DNA of 23,301 bases. Origin: Candidatus Woesearchaeota archaeon. Lineage in GTDB: Archaea > Nanobdellota > Nanobdellia > Woesearchaeales > JACPBV01. Shown here piece by piece: positions 7,890-17,350 of the stretch. The position numbers were made by a program, and so were the translations under genes. The stretch covers positions 1 to 23,301 of the forward strand of contig JAHWHQ010000111.1 of assembly GCA_019323195.1 (NCBI GenBank). Direction: 5' to 3'. The notes under the pieces are model-generated. The model did no database searches, was not told the DNA's origin, and was given only the letters and a program-made list of their open reading frames with translations. Numbering within the stretch: position 1 is the stretch's first letter; the number at the start of each line of letters is the position of its first letter.

Positions 7890-9444
7890 TCTCTGAGAAA
7901 TATACAAGGATATGATCCCTGAACTTGCCAAGGAAAGGAGAGAACTTATTAAGGCCAAGGAAAAAGGTATAGTTCTTATCAAAAAGCTCTGATGACCGCT
8001 GCTGGCTGATACCCTCTTTTACACCATAATCATAAGCAGGATTAAAAGCGTCATCACTGGCATTTATTGACGCTATCTTAAATCCGGATAGGTCTTTCTC
8101 TATCCTTGAGTTTTTTGTGAGCCTGAACAGGCCGGTAAACTGAATGTCGATGTATGCCCTGTTCTCATTCAGCCATTCTATCGTACTGTTATATTCCTGC
8201 TCTGTCTCTGTTGGAAAGCCGCCAAAGGCGTAAACAGCGTTCTTTATCCCTGCCTGGTTGCTTCGCTTTAGTATATCTCCAATCTCAGTAACATTGGTAC
8301 CCTTGTTTATAAGATCAAGGATCCTCTGGCAGGCGGATTCAACACCCCACATAAGGGCTGTACAGCCTGACTTTTTCATATTCCTTAACAGCTCTAAATC
8401 AAAGTCTTTTGGCTTTAGCTGGGTGTAATACCTTATATCAAGGCCTTCTTTTATCAAGCCATCACTGATTTTTTTAAACATTACAGGGGAGATCATCTCA
8501 TCTGCGAAATAGAAATAATCGGTTTTGTAGCTTTCTTTTAAGAACCTTAATTCTTCTATTAGCCTGCTTATCTCTTTTGTCCTGTACTGCATCGACAGGG
8601 CATCATAATCAGCGCAAAAGGTGCATCTCTTCCAGTAGCAGCCCCTAGAGGTTAATGTTGTTATGACCCTTTTCGGGCAGAAATAATCGTCAAGGTCAAA
8701 ATCTGAAAAATCAGGAAAGGGCATCTTGTTTATGTCGATATTTTGCTCCTTATTGGAGATCATTTTACCTTCTTTCTTGTAGATGAGATTATTTATTTCC
8801 TCTTTGTTTTTACCTTCTAACAGCCCCTTTAGAGCCATCTCGCCGTCGCCTTTTACTACGAAATCTATAAAATCATAGCCTAAGAACTTTTCAGGAAAAA
8901 GCCTGGCAGCAGCACCGCCTATCACTATCTTAGCGTTTATATCCTGCTTTAGTTTCTTTGCAAGGGCTAATGCATAATAGATCTGCTCTATTGTCAGGAT
9001 TGAGAAACCTACAAGGTCAGGCTTTTCTTTTGTTATTTCCTTTGTAAAGGGCAGAAGGGCTTGTGAGAGGTCAGCCTTATCTTCAATAAAGCCTTTTAAC
9101 AGCGGCTTGTTTGCCTTAAATATATTTTCAAACAGGTAAAGGAACTCGTTTGCGCAGGGGTTATAGACAGATGGGCTGAAGAATCCATAATTGTCTTTAT
9201 CCTTAAAGATCTCAGAGGATTTTTTTATCAATTCTATTGATCTCTGGTTTTTTTCCTTATCAGAATATAAAGAAAACCTTCCTTCCAGGAAATTATCAAT
9301 AACGCTGTTATGGAAGTAGAGGTTAAGGTCGATGTTCTTTACTTTCTCATTCAATCCGGATTCTATAAAGCTTTTGAGCAGAGCCAGCCCTAAAGGGGCT
9401 GATGTTGGTATGAGCTGGGGAGGAAAAACCAGGCAGGTTTTCAT
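7855..9444 (-). CDS. B12-binding-type radical SAM protein
   Basis: A 529-residue protein. The N-terminal part resembles a cobalamin-binding Rossmann domain: CLVFPPQ start, KPDLVGFSILT near 141, AKIVIGGAAARLFPE near 171 and FVVKGDGE near 195. No clear DxHxxG motif is visible, so B12 may be bound base-off without the His ligand, or not bound. The radical SAM domain begins near residue 262 with TSRGCYWKRCTFCADY; the cysteines 269, 274 and 277 are spaced CX4CX2C instead of CX3CX2C. Related spacing variants occur among B12-type radical SAM enzymes, including RiPP-maturation types. Later motifs are FYFADEMI, ALMWGVES and YAFGGFPTETEQE. It overlaps the following glycosyltransferase gene, which suggests a joint task, possibly modification of a peptide or lipid. 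Substrate unknown. Confidence 0.83.
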   Translation of the reverse strand: MKTCLVFPPQLIPTSAPLGLALLKSFIESGLNEKVKNIDLNLYFHNSVIDNFLEGRFSLYSDKEKNQRSIELIKKSSEIFKDKDNYGFFSPSVYNPCANEFLYLFENIFKANKPLLKGFIEDKADLSQALLPFTKEITKEKPDLVGFSILTIEQIYYALALAKKLKQDINAKIVIGGAAARLFPEKFLGYDFIDFVVKGDGEMALKGLLEGKNKEEINNLIYKKEGKMISNKEQNIDINKMPFPDFSDFDLDDYFCPKRVITTLTSRGCYWKRCTFCADYDALSMQYRTKEISRLIEELRFLKESYKTDYFYFADEMISPVMFKKISDGLIKEGLDIRYYTQLKPKDFDLELLRNMKKSGCTALMWGVESACQRILDLINKGTNVTEIGDILKRSNQAGIKNAVYAFGGFPTETEQEYNSTIEWLNENRAYIDIQFTGLFRLTKNSRIEKDLSGFKIASINASDDAFNPAYDYGVKEGISQQRSSELFDKNYTFFLGLNKFSPFLGKFRDHILVYFSENEARNQPMHDS

Positions 9445-9467
9445 GGCTCTGAAGAAATATCTGTTCT

Positions 9468-9475
9468 TATTTAAA
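9468..9475 (-). promoter_or_regulatory. TATA box for the B12-type radical SAM gene
   Basis: On the minus strand this reads TTTAAATA, 24-31 bases before the ATG at 9444. That spacing places transcription start at or next to the start codon, so the mRNA is probably leaderless. It sits just beyond the 3' end of the lipoprotein gene. Confidence 0.55.
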
Positions 9476-9482
9476 TTTTCTC

Positions 9483-9965
9483 TTAAGACACAACTTCTAT
9501 AGTGCTTCTCATCCCGTAAGGGGTGGTGATGCAGCTGTATTCGCCCTCTTTAAGGAAGGTGTATGTGAAGGAATCGCCGTCTTTCAGAGTGGGGCTCAGG
9601 ACTACCCTAATGCTTTCCAGGTAACATGCAATCTTGTAATCCCTTTTGTCCTTTTTCACCCATGTGACCTTGGTGTTTATCTTTACAGTCTTTTCGTTGG
9701 GAGAGAAGGAGTTATCGCTGATCTCTATGGTCTCTTCCAGGGCTGTCTCTTCTGGCTCTTCAGGGACTGGAACAGGAGGAACAGGCGCTGTTTCCTTAGG
9801 CTTTTCTATGACCTCTTCAGACTTTTCTATGGGCTGTCCTATGGCCTCTTCCGGCTCTTTGACATAAGCCTCTTCTACGGGCTTTGCCTTGTCAACCTCT
9901 ACCTTTGGAGCACAGGATGTAATAAGAATAATCATTAACAGCAATGATAAGTAATAAGGTCGCAT
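9483..9965 (-). CDS. Lipoprotein with histidine-free cupredoxin-like domain
   Basis: A 160-residue exported protein. Residues 1-17 are a signal peptide ending in a lipobox, ITSC, with Cys18 as the lipidated residue. Residues 19-78 are a flexible Pro/Glu/Lys linker (PVPPVPVPEEPEE). Residues 79-160 follow the cupredoxin beta-sandwich pattern: DNSFSPNEKTVKINTKVTWVKKD, then DGDSFTYTF, then FLKEGEYSC and GMRSTIEVV. In type 1 copper proteins the segment after W-V-x-K-D carries a His; here the aligned residue is Tyr110. The C-terminal Cys145 and Met152 are present, but the second His is absent, and the whole protein contains no histidine. Copper electron transfer is therefore unlikely. Cys114 and Cys145 could form a disulfide. 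The role outside the cell is unknown. Confidence 0.75.
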   Translation of the reverse strand: MRPYYLSLLLMIILITSCAPKVEVDKAKPVEEAYVKEPEEAIGQPIEKSEEVIEKPKETAPVPPVPVPEEPEETALEETIEISDNSFSPNEKTVKINTKVTWVKKDKRDYKIACYLESIRVVLSPTLKDGDSFTYTFLKEGEYSCITTPYGMRSTIEVVS

Positions 9966-10086
9966 TATGTTCTTTTTAATGTTAGATATATTAAAAACTT
10001 CCTGACCATTTATCAGTACTCAAAAAAGTATAGATAAATGATTTAAATGATTTAATTAAATGCCAGAACTAGAATAATAATCCTAC

Positions 10087-10935
10087 TTAAGCTTTCTCTT
10101 CAGCCTTATCTTCCTCAGGACTAGGACTTTCTTCCTTTGGCTTTTCTTCCCCTGCTTCAGAAACTTCCTCTTGTTTTTTATCTTCCTTCTTTGGCTCTTT
10201 CCCTGGTTTCTTCTCTTTATGCTCAACTTTTTTCTTTTCTTCAGTCTTCTCCTCTGTCTTAGCTTCTTCCTTTGCCTCTTCAGCCTTCTCTTCCACTATC
10301 TCTTTCTCCTCTTCCAATTCCTCTGCCTTCAATTCAACACCGGCTTCGAGGGGCCTTTTCTCCTTCTCGATATGGAGCTTGGCAACCTCAAGAATCCTTA
10401 TAGGATATATCTTCTTCAGTTCGCTTTTCATGGTCCTCTGCAATTTGTTTATTATCAGATCCTTGATCATGTTCTCAAAGGTGGTTTTTTCTGCATAAGA
10501 CCTTAGGGAAGCAATAGCTTTTTTCTTAAAGGAAACTGCAACAGAGCTTTTGACCTTGTTGTAGGGGATCATAAGCGGCATTATCCTGATCTTCTTATTG
10601 TCAGATGTCCTGAGAACAACTGAAAATCCGATCTTCTCTTTACCCCTGCGGACTAACCTCCTGATAGAGGTAGGGCTGAGGTAATAGCCGTAGAAGTCGG
10701 TAACTGCATTATCACCCTTTATCTGGCTGATGACAAACTTGATGCTTGTATTCTGCTTCTTAATATCCCTTGTAAGGCCCATAAGGTTTACGGTTACAGT
10801 CCTTCCTATCAATGAAGTAGGGGAAGTTACAGGGATCTCGCCTATAAGCTCGTTCCTAAACAGCTCAGGACAAAGAACCTGGATCCATCTCTTCTTCTTT
10901 GCTTTTGTCGCTTTTGCGGATTTTCTTTCTGCCAT
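10087..10935 (-). CDS. rps3ae: Ribosomal protein eS1 (S3Ae) with long charged C-terminal tail
   Basis: A 282-residue protein. Residues 1-196 match eS1, a small-subunit protein near the mRNA exit site: KKRWIQVLCPELF, GEIPVTSPTSLIGRTV, SQIKGDNAVTDFYGYYLSP, RRGKEKIGFSVVLRTSDNK, and PIRILEVAKLHIEKEK at the end of the core. Residues 198-282 are an extra low-complexity tail made almost only of Glu, Lys, Ala, Pro and Ser; archaeal eS1 usually ends near 200-220 residues. The tail has no cysteine or aromatic residue and should be disordered. A TATA box lies 33-40 bases upstream, so the leader is short. gyrB ends 59 bases upstream of the start, on the same strand. Confidence 0.93.
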   Translation of the reverse strand: MAERKSAKATKAKKKRWIQVLCPELFRNELIGEIPVTSPTSLIGRTVTVNLMGLTRDIKKQNTSIKFVISQIKGDNAVTDFYGYYLSPTSIRRLVRRGKEKIGFSVVLRTSDNKKIRIMPLMIPYNKVKSSVAVSFKKKAIASLRSYAEKTTFENMIKDLIINKLQRTMKSELKKIYPIRILEVAKLHIEKEKRPLEAGVELKAEELEEEKEIVEEKAEEAKEEAKTEEKTEEKKKVEHKEKKPGKEPKKEDKKQEEVSEAGEEKPKEESPSPEEDKAEEKA

Positions 10936-10967
10936 TTTATTATTGTATAGTTGAGAAAAAGAAAGTC

Positions 10968-10975
10968 TTTATAAA
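10968..10975 (-). promoter_or_regulatory. TATA box for eS1
   Basis: TTTATAAA (a self-complementary TATA element) lies 33-40 bases before the eS1 ATG at 10935, in the short gap after gyrB. Transcription would start about 8-10 bases before the ATG. eS1 therefore has its own promoter even though gyrB lies upstream on the same strand. Confidence 0.6.
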
Positions 10976-10993
10976 CTTTATTGTTTGTGATAT

Positions 10994-12883
<1,890 letters not shown>

Positions 12884-12948
12884 CTAATCTCCATAATATT
12901 TTCTTACAAAATCAGAGATAAACTCCAATAATTTCAAACCCCCTTCAC

Positions 12949-12956
12949 TTTATAAA
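12949..12956 (-). promoter_or_regulatory. TATA box for gyrB
   Basis: TTTATAAA about 72-79 bases before the gyrB ATG. On the minus strand it is preceded by a purine-rich GAGGAAAGA, a fair TFB recognition element. The Pop5 TATA box lies 22 bases away on the opposite strand, so the two genes share a compact divergent promoter. Confidence 0.5.
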
Positions 12957-12977
12957 TCTTTCCTCAGAAACCAAAAC

Positions 12978-12985
12978 TTTATAAA
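12978..12985 (+). promoter_or_regulatory. TATA box for the exosome superoperon
   Basis: TTTATAAA preceded by purine/A-rich AAACCAAAAC, a fitting TFB element. Transcription would begin near 13008-13012. This is the only clear promoter seen before the pop5-psmA-SBDS-rrp4-rrp41-rrp42-rpoK-DUF357 run. Confidence 0.55.
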
Positions 12986-13058
12986 TGATAACCTCATCCT
13001 AAAGAAAGAAGTGAGAGAAGAAGGGAGGGATTTAACTGTTTTCTCACAATATTATAAG

Positions 13059-13358
13059 ATGAAGGTAAAAGCGAGCAAAAGAGCAAAAAAACGGTATGTT
13101 GTTTTTGAGGTCATCTCAGGAGAGTTGGATGACTTAGCTGCTCATAATGCTATAAAAAAGGCCATTTTAGGGGTCCATTATCAGGAAGCAGGAATAAGGT
13201 TTTTAAGGAGCAAATACAGGCCAAGGATCCACAGGGGAATCTTCAGGGTGAAGAATAAATACGCCAAGACGGTTGTCAATGACATCAACAAGACTGGGAA
13301 CATAAGAACTGTGGGCATGAGCGGAATCTTAAAAAAAGCTGAGGAAAAGTATTTGTAA
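13059..13358 (+). CDS. rnp2: Ribonuclease P protein component 2 (Pop5/Rnp2)
   Basis: A 99-residue member of the Pop5/Rpp14 family, a protein subunit of archaeal RNase P that pairs with Rpp30 and helps the catalytic RNA trim tRNA 5' leaders. Seen: KKRYVVFEVIS at the start, FRVKNKYAKTVVNDI in the middle, and the closing RTVGMSGILKKAEEKYL, which matches the family end (R-T-x-G-x-S-G-T-I-k-A-x-x-k-y-l). The ATG at 13059 is chosen because homologues begin shortly before RYxxFE. A GTG at 13011 in the same frame coincides with the predicted transcription start and could give a leaderless form with 16 extra residues. The gene leads the superoperon; Rpp30, its usual neighbour, is not seen here. Confidence 0.85.
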   Translation: MKVKASKRAKKRYVVFEVISGELDDLAAHNAIKKAILGVHYQEAGIRFLRSKYRPRIHRGIFRVKNKYAKTVVNDINKTGNIRTVGMSGILKKAEEKYL

Positions 13359-13391
13359 AAAAGGAAAGAAGTTTTTAGAGGTGAAGAAAAA

Positions 13392-14141
13392 ATGGTTGAA
13401 GCAATGCCACATCAACTGATGGGATATGACAGGGCTATTACAATGTTTAGCCCGGATGGAAGGCTTTTACAGGTTGAATATGCTAAAAAGACTGTAAGGC
13501 AGGGAAGCACTGCCATAGGGATGGTGTGCTCTGACGGGGTCTTGCTTGTAACAGACAAGAGGATAGTGGATACGTTAGTAGTGCCTGAAAGCGTTGAAAA
13601 GATATGGCAGATAGATGACCACATAGGCGCTACAGCTTCAGGGATACTATCAGATGCAAGGGTGCTGATCGAGAGGGCACAGCTTAAGGCGCAGCAGCAC
13701 AGGGTGACTTATGATACCCCGGTTGATGTGATAACGATCGTAAAGGACATAGCCAACCTAAAACAGATATGCACGCAGAGCGGCGGGCTAAGGCCGTTCG
13801 GAGTCTCTATCCTTGTTGCAGGAATAGACGGAAACAAGCCTACCCTATACGAGACAGACCCGACAGGGATATTCTTCGAGTACAGGTGCAGCGTCATAGG
13901 GGAAGGAGAAGTAGAGATAGAGGATATCCTGCAGAAGGAGTACAAGAAAGAGCTAAGCATCGAAGATGGATTGAAGCTATGCCTTGGGGCGCTAAAAAGG
14001 GTTCTGGGTGATAATTTCTCTATCGAAAGGATAGATTCCGCCTATATAAAGAAGGATGAGAGGAAATTCAAGAAGTTCTCCAAAGAGACCATCGAAAGGA
14101 ATATGGGAGAAACGAAGGCAAAGAAAGGCAAGAAGAAGTAA
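13392..14141 (+). CDS. psmA: Proteasome subunit alpha
   Basis: A 249-residue alpha subunit of the 20S proteasome. Alpha subunits form the outer gating rings and dock the PAN or Cdc48 ATPase; they lack catalytic threonine. Seen: the gate and signature segment GYDRAITMFSPDGRLLQVEYA (residues 11-31), GSTAIGMVCSDGVLL, VEKIWQIDDHIGATASG, CTQSGGLRPFGVSILVAG and the lysine-rich tail KAKKGKKK. The ATG at 13392 has an AGGTGA Shine-Dalgarno sequence at 13379-13384, 7 bases ahead. It lies 33 bases after pop5 and one base before the SBDS ATG. The beta subunit is not in this window. Confidence 0.96.
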   Translation: MVEAMPHQLMGYDRAITMFSPDGRLLQVEYAKKTVRQGSTAIGMVCSDGVLLVTDKRIVDTLVVPESVEKIWQIDDHIGATASGILSDARVLIERAQLKAQQHRVTYDTPVDVITIVKDIANLKQICTQSGGLRPFGVSILVAGIDGNKPTLYETDPTGIFFEYRCSVIGEGEVEIEDILQKEYKKELSIEDGLKLCLGALKRVLGDNFSIERIDSAYIKKDERKFKKFSKETIERNMGETKAKKGKKK

Positions 14142-14142
14142 A

Positions 14143-14844
14143 ATGACTGACGTAGATGAGGCAAAGATAATAAGGCTTAAGACGCATGGACAGAGCTTTG
14201 AGATCCTGGCAGACAGCTCTAAGGCCCTTGCCATGAAATCAGGCTCCGTTTCTGATATAAGGGACGTGCTTGCGGTCCAGAAGGTCTTCACAGACGCAAA
14301 AAAAGGGATGGAGGCTTCGCCAAATGCCCTTAAGGATGTCTTCAAGACTGATGATCCCTTAGAGGCTGCAAGGCAGATAATACAAAAAGGGGAGATACCT
14401 TTAACAGCTGAATACAAACAAGAGCTAAGAGAGAAGAAGAAGAGGCAGATAATAAACATCATACACAGAAATGCTGTTGACCCGAAGACGCATGCGCCGC
14501 ATCCGCCGCAGAGGATAGAGGCCGCTTTAGAGGATGCAAAGTTCCACGTGGATGAAGGAAAGGATGTAAATAAGCAGGTGGATGAGGCTCTGAAGGCATT
14601 AAGGGCCATACTGCCCATAAAGTTCGAGGTGAAGGAGATAGCTGTGAAGATACCATCTGAGTTTGCAGCAAAATCATACACAGTATTAAATTCGTTCGGA
14701 AGAAAAATAAGGGAGGACTGGCAGAGCGACGGCAGCCTGGTAGCTGTCCTGGAGATGCCCGGAGGGCTGGAGGAGGAGTTCCATAACAGGATAAACTCCT
14801 TATGCCACGGCAATATCGAAACAAAAGTGCTTAATGTAAAATAA
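14143..14844 (+). CDS. SBDS-family ribosome maturation protein (Sdo1)
   Basis: A 233-residue SBDS protein, which with an EF-2-like GTPase releases aIF6 from the new large ribosomal subunit. Three domains are visible: the N-terminal FYSH domain (residues 1-90; KTHGQSFEILADSSKAL, LAVQKVFTDAKKG, FKTDDPLEAARQIIQKGEIP), a helical middle domain (YKQELREKKKRQIINIIHRNAVDP and PPQRIEAALEDAKFHVDE), and a ferredoxin-like C-terminal domain (IKFEVKEIAVKIPSEFAAK, GSLVAVLEMPGGLEEEF). The start at 14143 is chosen because it immediately follows the psmA stop and MTDVDEAKI begins the family alignment; the upstream extension lies inside psmA. Confidence 0.95.
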   Translation: MTDVDEAKIIRLKTHGQSFEILADSSKALAMKSGSVSDIRDVLAVQKVFTDAKKGMEASPNALKDVFKTDDPLEAARQIIQKGEIPLTAEYKQELREKKKRQIINIIHRNAVDPKTHAPHPPQRIEAALEDAKFHVDEGKDVNKQVDEALKALRAILPIKFEVKEIAVKIPSEFAAKSYTVLNSFGRKIREDWQSDGSLVAVLEMPGGLEEEFHNRINSLCHGNIETKVLNVK

Positions 14845-14875
14845 TAAAACATAGTAAAACATACAGGGTGATAAA

Positions 14876-15574
14876 ATGAGCAAATTGCTAATAAAAGACA
14901 AGGAAATCGTCGTGCCTGGAGAGGTATTGGCTCAGGGAATGGACAACCTTCCAGGAGCAGGAACATACAGGGAAGGGGATGAGATAATAGCAGGAAGGCT
15001 GGGATTGACGTATATAGACGGAAGGGCCATAAAGCTTATCCCATTAGCCGGAAAATATACCCCTTCAAGGAACGATACAATAATATGCAAGGTTATCGAC
15101 ATAAACTTCAGCGGATGGCGCGTGGACACAAATTCAGCCTACAGCGCTATGCTGTCAATGAAGGACGGGACATCAGCCTATATCCAGAAAGGGGCTGACC
15201 TGACACAGTATTACCAGCTTGGAGACTACATAGTAGCCAAGGTCGTGAACGTCACGTCGCAGAAGCTGATCGACATAACCATGAAAGGCCCGGGGCTGCA
15301 TAAGCTCAAGGGAGGAAGAATAATCGAGGTAAGCCCGTATAAGGTTCCCAGGATAATAGGAAAGCAAGGCAGCATGGTAAGCATGATCAAAAAAGCGACC
15401 AACTGCAGGATTGTCGTTGGCCAGAACGGCCTTGCCTGGATACAGGGAGAGCCGGATAAAGAGATAATTGTAGAGAAGACGATAAGGAAGATAGAGAAAG
15501 AAAGCCATCTGGCGGGGCTTACAAACAAGATACAGGAATTCCTGGAAAAAGAAACAGGGGTTAAATTGCAATAA
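14876..15574 (+). CDS. rrp4: Exosome RNA-binding subunit Rrp4
   Basis: A 232-residue cap subunit of the archaeal exosome, which binds RNA and feeds it into the Rrp41-Rrp42 ring. Domains: N-terminal domain with IVVPGEVLAQGMDNLPGAGT, an S1 domain (about 63-145; TIICKVIDINFSGWRVDTNS, GDYIVAKVVNVTSQKLIDIT), and a KH domain with RIIGKQGSMVSMIKKAT (GKQG is the GxxG loop) and CRIVVGQNGLAWIQG. The ATG at 14876 has GGGTG 5-9 bases upstream. It follows SBDS by 31 bases and precedes rrp41 by 19. Confidence 0.96.
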   Translation: MSKLLIKDKEIVVPGEVLAQGMDNLPGAGTYREGDEIIAGRLGLTYIDGRAIKLIPLAGKYTPSRNDTIICKVIDINFSGWRVDTNSAYSAMLSMKDGTSAYIQKGADLTQYYQLGDYIVAKVVNVTSQKLIDITMKGPGLHKLKGGRIIEVSPYKVPRIIGKQGSMVSMIKKATNCRIVVGQNGLAWIQGEPDKEIIVEKTIRKIEKESHLAGLTNKIQEFLEKETGVKLQ

Positions 15575-15593
15575 ATACATGCAGGTGAAAATT

Positions 15594-16313
15594 ATGGTTT
15601 ACAAAAAAAGATTAGACAATAGGAAATTTGACGAGACAAGGAAGATAGAAGCAAAGGTTGGGGTAATAAAAAGGGCAGACGGGTCTGCTTATTTCAGGTT
15701 CGGAAATACCTGGGCATATGCAGCTGTTTACGGGCCAAGGATATTATACCCCAAGTTCCTCCAGGACCCATCAAAGGGGATATTAAGGTGCAATTACAAC
15801 ATGATGCCTTTCTCATCAAGGGGGGAAAGGGTAAGGCCGGGAGGATCAAGAAGGTCAAAAGAGATATCGATGGTCACAAAAAATTCCCTGCTTCCTGTAC
15901 TGAACCTTGATGAATACCCAAATTCTGTGGTGGACGTCTTTATCGAGCTTCCTGAGACAGAAGCAGGATCAAGGACAGCAGGCATCAATGCAGCATCGAT
16001 GGCGCTGGCAGATGCCGGCCTGTCAATGAAGGACCTGGTTGCTTCTGTCTCTGTCGGAAGGGTTGATGACAAGATCCTTGTTGATCTAGACTATACAGAG
16101 GAATCATATGAGGACGGGCCTGTCGCAGACATCCCTGTTGCTTTCCTTCCCAAATCAGGGAAGATGGTGCTGCTGCAGATGGACGGATTGGTCTCAGAGG
16201 AGCAGTTAAGCAAGGCGATAGAGATGGGAAAGGAGGCATGCAGGAAAATCTATGATATCCAGAAGAAAGCGCTAAAGGACAAATACAATATAGAGGGTGG
16301 TAGCAATGAATGA
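15594..16313 (+). CDS. rrp41: Exosome catalytic subunit Rrp41
   Basis: A 239-residue RNase PH-fold protein that provides the phosphorolytic 3'-5' active site of the archaeal exosome, paired with Rrp42. Seen: RLDNRKFDETRKIEAKVGV, SAYFRFGNTWAYAAVYGP, the phosphate/RNA-binding arginine segment ERVRPGGSRRSKE, FIELPETEAGSRTAGINAAS and ILVDLDYTEE followed by GPVADIPVAFLP, where the Asp of ADIPVA corresponds to the catalytic aspartate. It looks active. The ATG at 15594 is chosen over the ATG at 15579 because AGGTGA (15583-15588) sits at ideal distance before 15594. The stop overlaps the rrp42 start, which suggests coupled translation and equal dosage. Confidence 0.96.
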   Translation: MVYKKRLDNRKFDETRKIEAKVGVIKRADGSAYFRFGNTWAYAAVYGPRILYPKFLQDPSKGILRCNYNMMPFSSRGERVRPGGSRRSKEISMVTKNSLLPVLNLDEYPNSVVDVFIELPETEAGSRTAGINAASMALADAGLSMKDLVASVSVGRVDDKILVDLDYTEESYEDGPVADIPVAFLPKSGKMVLLQMDGLVSEEQLSKAIEMGKEACRKIYDIQKKALKDKYNIEGGSNE

Positions 16314-17088
16314 GGACCTAAAAGAGCACATCATTAAGATTCTTGGATCAGGGATGAGGCTGGACGGAAGAAAACCATTGGATTACAGGAGCCCTGTTAA
16401 GGCTGAACCTAACTTTACCTCGACAGCAGAGGGCTCTGCCAAGGTGACCATAGGGGATACAGAGGTCATTGCCGGAGTAAAAATGGAGGTGGGAGAGCCG
16501 TACCCTGACAGGCAGGACGAGGGAACAATCATCTGCGGAGCAGAGCTGCTGCCGTTGTCAAACCCTGAGTTTGAGTCAGGGCCGCCTGGGATACAGGCTA
16601 TAGAGCTGGCAAGGATCGTCGATAGAGGAATAAGGGAAAGCAAGACCATCGACTTCAAGAAACTATGCATCAAGAAGGGAGAGAAGGTATGGCTTGTGCT
16701 TATCGATGTGGTAACATTAAATGATTCAGGCAACCTGTTTGACGCATCGTCACTGGCTGCTTATGCGGCTCTGCAGAACGCTACATTCCCTAAGTTTGAC
16801 GGAGAGAAGATAGATTTCAAGGAGAAGACAAACAAGAAAGTTGAGCTTGAAAATATCCCTTTGTCAGTAACTGTCTGCAAGATCGGGGAGCACTTCATAG
16901 TTGACCCGACTACAGAGGAAGAGAAGGTAATAGATGCAAGGCTGACCGTTGCAACAATAGAAGACGGGACATTATGCGCCCTGCAGAAAGGGGGGGAAAG
17001 CCCATTAACCCCAGAGGATGTCATGAAGATGGTCAAGATAGGCACTGAGAAAGGCAAAGAGCTGAGGCAAGTGCTTAACAAAAGCTAA
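16306..17088 (+). CDS. rrp42: Exosome subunit Rrp42
   Basis: A 260-residue RNase PH-fold protein, the non-catalytic partner that forms the hexameric ring with Rrp41. Seen: [46 protein letters not shown], the extended Rrp42-type insertion [41 protein letters not shown], and [22 protein letters not shown]. The acidic catalytic site of Rrp41 is replaced by [12 protein letters not shown] sequence, as expected. The ATG at 16306 overlaps the last codons and stop of rrp41; a GTG at 16297 in the same frame is less likely. Confidence 0.95.
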   Translation: MNEDLKEHIIKILGSGMRLDGRKPLDYRSPVKAEPNFTSTAEGSAKVTIGDTEVIAGVKMEVGEPYPDRQDEGTIICGAELLPLSNPEFESGPPGIQAIELARIVDRGIRESKTIDFKKLCIKKGEKVWLVLIDVVTLNDSGNLFDASSLAAYAALQNATFPKFDGEKIDFKEKTNKKVELENIPLSVTVCKIGEHFIVDPTTEEEKVIDARLTVATIEDGTLCALQKGGESPLTPEDVMKMVKIGTEKGKELRQVLNKS

Positions 17089-17108
17089 GTAAAGGGAGAG
17101 TGCTTAAA

Positions 17109-17336
17109 ATGGACAGCAAGGAAAGATATACGAAGTATGAAATGGCAAGGATACTTGGAGCAAGGGCCCTGCAGATATCAATGGGCGCACCTTTTTTGAT
17201 CAAGCTTGGCGAGAAAGACCTGGAGGGGATCAAGTTCAACCCTGTTGAGATAGCCAAGAAGGAATTCAAGGAAGGCGTAATACCGATAACTGTCAGAAGG
17301 CCGTATCCTGTAAGTGAAGGGCAAGAAGCTAAATAG
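17109..17336 (+). CDS. rpoK: DNA-directed RNA polymerase subunit K (Rpo6/RpoK)
   Basis: A 75-residue homologue of eukaryotic Rpb6 and bacterial omega, which clamps and stabilises the largest polymerase subunit. The family signature is clear: [23 protein letters not shown] followed by LIKLGEKDL, then [24 protein letters not shown]. The ATG at 17109 is preferred because GGGAG (17094-17098) is correctly spaced for it, while the GTG at 17100 sits directly against that Shine-Dalgarno sequence. It is 20 bases after rrp42. In many archaea the position after rrp42 is held by eL43 (L37Ae) and RpoP instead. Confidence 0.95.
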   Translation: MDSKERYTKYEMARILGARALQISMGAPFLIKLGEKDLEGIKFNPVEIAKKEFKEGVIPITVRRPYPVSEGQEAK

Positions 17337-17350
17337 GCTTTTTATTTTCA

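Noticed and set aside
7890..7982. N-terminal extension of the family 2 glycosyltransferase
   Set aside because: The added 31 residues match no GT2 sequence and lie in the radical SAM gene; MKPEISLCMIVKDEE is the natural start.
13992..14966. 324-residue open frame on the minus strand
   Set aside because: It lies fully opposite psmA, SBDS and rrp4, which are unmistakable; the translation is a serine/phenylalanine-rich shadow with no family resemblance.
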